Assembly: GCA_015492915.1 (NCBI GenBank)
Contig: WGED01000130.1
Coordinates: forward strand, 1 to 7,647
Reading direction: 5' to 3'
Source: Cyclobacteriaceae bacterium
GTDB lineage: Bacteria; Bacteroidota; Bacteroidia; Cytophagales; Cyclobacteriaceae
DNA length: 7,647 nt
A program made the position numbers and the translations under genes. Each line of letters starts with the position of its first letter. The stretch's first letter is position 1. The notes beneath the pieces were generated by a model, which was not told where the DNA came from, ran no database searches, and saw only the letters and a list, made by a program, of their open reading frames with translations. Of this stretch, positions 6,625 to 7,647 are shown piece by piece.

Positions 6625-6656
6625 CACAATTATGGTTTTGTCATGATTTTTGCCAA
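6625..6656 (-). promoter_or_regulatory. Possible Bacteroidota-type promoter for the operon
   Basis: On the minus strand, TTGG (6656-6653) is followed after 20 bases by TAATTGTG (6632-6625). This resembles the Bacteroidota sigma factor pattern of TTTG, about 19-20 bases, then TAnnTTTG. It would start transcription about 25-50 bases upstream of the ceramidase-like gene. The match is imperfect and the region is AT-rich, so this is tentative. Confidence 0.3.
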
Positions 6657-6721
6657 TGTCCCCGCACATCCTGCCGGCAGAAAAAATCCATGCCAAAACA
6701 TTTTTAACTACTTTTCCATTT

Positions 6722-6775
6722 CCCGGGGCTCACACCCCAGGCTTTAACATTCAGCCCCGATGGGGCTGTTTTTTT
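6722..6775 (+). repeat. GC-rich double hairpin; second stem has a T-run on the plus strand
   Basis: Two stem-loops stand out in an AT-rich gap. The first (6722-6741) pairs CCcGGGG with CCCCaGG around a 6-base loop. The second (6752-6768) is a perfect 7-bp stem, CAGCCCC/GGGGCTG, with a GAT loop. Seven Ts follow it (6769-6775) on the plus strand, the form of an intrinsic terminator. All neighbouring genes are on the minus strand, where no U-run follows either stem, so it is oriented the wrong way to end the GH31 transcript in the usual manner. The paired layout recalls short dispersed extragenic repeats found in many copies in some environmental genomes. I cannot test copy number from one window. 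Confidence 0.5.
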
Positions 6776-6806
6776 ACAAAATCATCCGCTTTCCCTTACC
6801 CCGGAT

Positions 6807-7647
6807 TCACATAAATATTTTATAATTCCCCTCCACATATTCCCGTGTCCTGATCACTAGTTTTTTGGTCGAATTGTCATAGCTATAATCCTGGCCTTTA
6901 ACGAGTTCACGATCATCGAGCAATACTTTTGAAGGTTCATTCTCCAGCAATACGCGCAGGATGTGCGGCACCCCCTTGCCTGAAATTCCTATGGAAAAAT
7001 CGCCATTTTCCCATGAATATTTTATGACGGTGCTCTCATCGTTTTCCCTGTAAACTTCAAAGCTGTTCCCTGTTTTGTCAGGGTAAATGAGCAATGTCAG
7101 CCGGCCTTCGTCGTCCTCCGTGCCGATGCCCGTGTACGACCGCCGGATATCCATGGGGATGATGGCGCCTTCCTTGATGAAAACGGGGTATTTTTCAAGC
7201 GGAAATTCCATCGTAAAGGTTTCAGGGCCTTCAATGATCTTTGTGTCATCGAACCAGTAACGCCATTTGCCTTCCGGCAAGGTGATCTCGTTTTTCAGGT
7301 CATCTTTATAAATGGGTGCGATGAGCAGATAATCACCGAACATGTAGTGATATTTGCCCCCCACGGGCGTCATGAGCCTGCGGTCTCCGTGATGGGCGGT
7401 CACCACATAATGATACATATACGGCACCATCTCGGTGTGCAGCCATGAATATTCGCGAATTATTCTCAGCTCTTCTTCGGTGCGCTTCCACAGCCTGCGG
7501 TCGCCGTGGCCGCCGTTCATGAACAAACCGCAGAAAGCAGAGAACTGTGCCCAGCGGATGTAAAGCCTCGGCGGGATGTCCTGCCCGCCCGAAAAGCCCG
7601 CCACATCCGAACCGATGATGTTGTAACCCAGTTCGGCGCTTTTGAGA
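6807..7647 (-). CDS. GH31 alpha-glycosidase, C-terminal part (partial)
   Basis: The frame stays open to the right edge of the window, giving 279 residues of a longer protein. It begins with LKSAELGYNIIGSDVAGFSGG, the late-barrel GH31 signature (GSD.GGFSG), followed by LYIRWAQFSAF, NGGHGDRRLW (44-53) and FGDYLLIAPIY (103-113), all at family-typical spacing. After about residue 115 come the C-terminal beta-sandwich domains. The catalytic nucleophile and most of the (beta/alpha)8 barrel lie outside the window, so the substrate (alpha-glucoside, alpha-xyloside, sulfoquinovoside or other) cannot be assigned. The NGG-G--R-W motif is like the MENGGNGEHRPW form seen in one group of bacterial GH31s. 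The gene points the same way as the ceramidase-like gene but is separated from it by 213 bp with its own promoter-like site, so it may be a separate transcription unit within the same glycan-use locus. A GTG at 7604 is internal, not a start. Confidence 0.9.
   Translation of the reverse strand, partial: LKSAELGYNIIGSDVAGFSGGQDIPPRLYIRWAQFSAFCGLFMNGGHGDRRLWKRTEEELRIIREYSWLHTEMVPYMYHYVVTAHHGDRRLMTPVGGKYHYMFGDYLLIAPIYKDDLKNEITLPEGKWRYWFDDTKIIEGPETFTMEFPLEKYPVFIKEGAIIPMDIRRSYTGIGTEDDEGRLTLLIYPDKTGNSFEVYRENDESTVIKYSWENGDFSIGISGKGVPHILRVLLENEPSKVLLDDRELVKGQDYSYDNSTKKLVIRTREYVEGNYKIFM

Noticed and set aside
1..7647. CRISPR array, tRNA, rRNA, phage or conjugation genes
   Set aside because: No regularly spaced repeats, no cloverleaf-like sequence and no relevant protein motifs were seen in either strand.

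Overview
The window looks like an accessory, glycan-degrading region of a Bacteroidota genome, probably an uncultured or environmental lineage. The evidence is a GH92 mannosidase, a Bacteroidota-style Sec/lipoprotein protein set, start codons preceded by A-rich tracts rather than Shine-Dalgarno sites, a promoter-like TTG/TAATTGTG pair, and a fragment resembling Bacteroidota RHS proteins. This is inferred from protein style only. Every gene I can support lies on the minus strand, so transcription runs from right to left.

Right to left, the window opens with the C-terminal part of a GH31 alpha-glycosidase (6807-7647, N-terminus outside the window). A 213-bp gap follows. It holds a GC-rich double-hairpin repeat (about 6722-6775) and a possible promoter. 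Next is a secreted, single-domain neutral-ceramidase-like amidohydrolase (5283-6572). Its stop overlaps the start of a membrane-anchored GH92 alpha-mannosidase (2959-5286) by the four bases ATGA. After that comes a 157-bp gap that is entirely spanned by a 54-codon open frame with ATGA overlaps at both ends, and then a lipoprotein alpha/beta-hydrolase esterase (1833-2801). The ceramidase-like gene, the mannosidase, the candidate small ORF and the esterase read as one translationally coupled operon acting in the periplasm or cell envelope. Together with GH31 they suggest breakdown of a mannose-containing, acyl- or amide-decorated glycoconjugate. A glycolipid such as a mannosylated inositol-phosphoceramide is a speculative candidate.

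The left part (about 170-1780) is an apparently intact insertion sequence of the IS4 superfamily, probably IS1634-like. It has one DDE transposase, imperfect terminal inverted repeats of about 30 bp, and a perfect 18-bp palindrome in the transposase leader that reuses the inner IR motif. I find no target-site duplication. Beyond its left end is a 5'-truncated coding fragment (1-189) resembling a piece of an RHS-type protein, while its right end abuts the esterase 3' flank. The IS therefore sits at a junction between unrelated sequences, suggesting a rearrangement or deletion, or possibly an assembly join.

I found no tRNA, rRNA, CRISPR array or replication origin. I did not find an obviously unprecedented system. 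The items most worth a second look are the doubly overlapped small ORF, the ceramidase-mannosidase coupling, and the IS palindrome.
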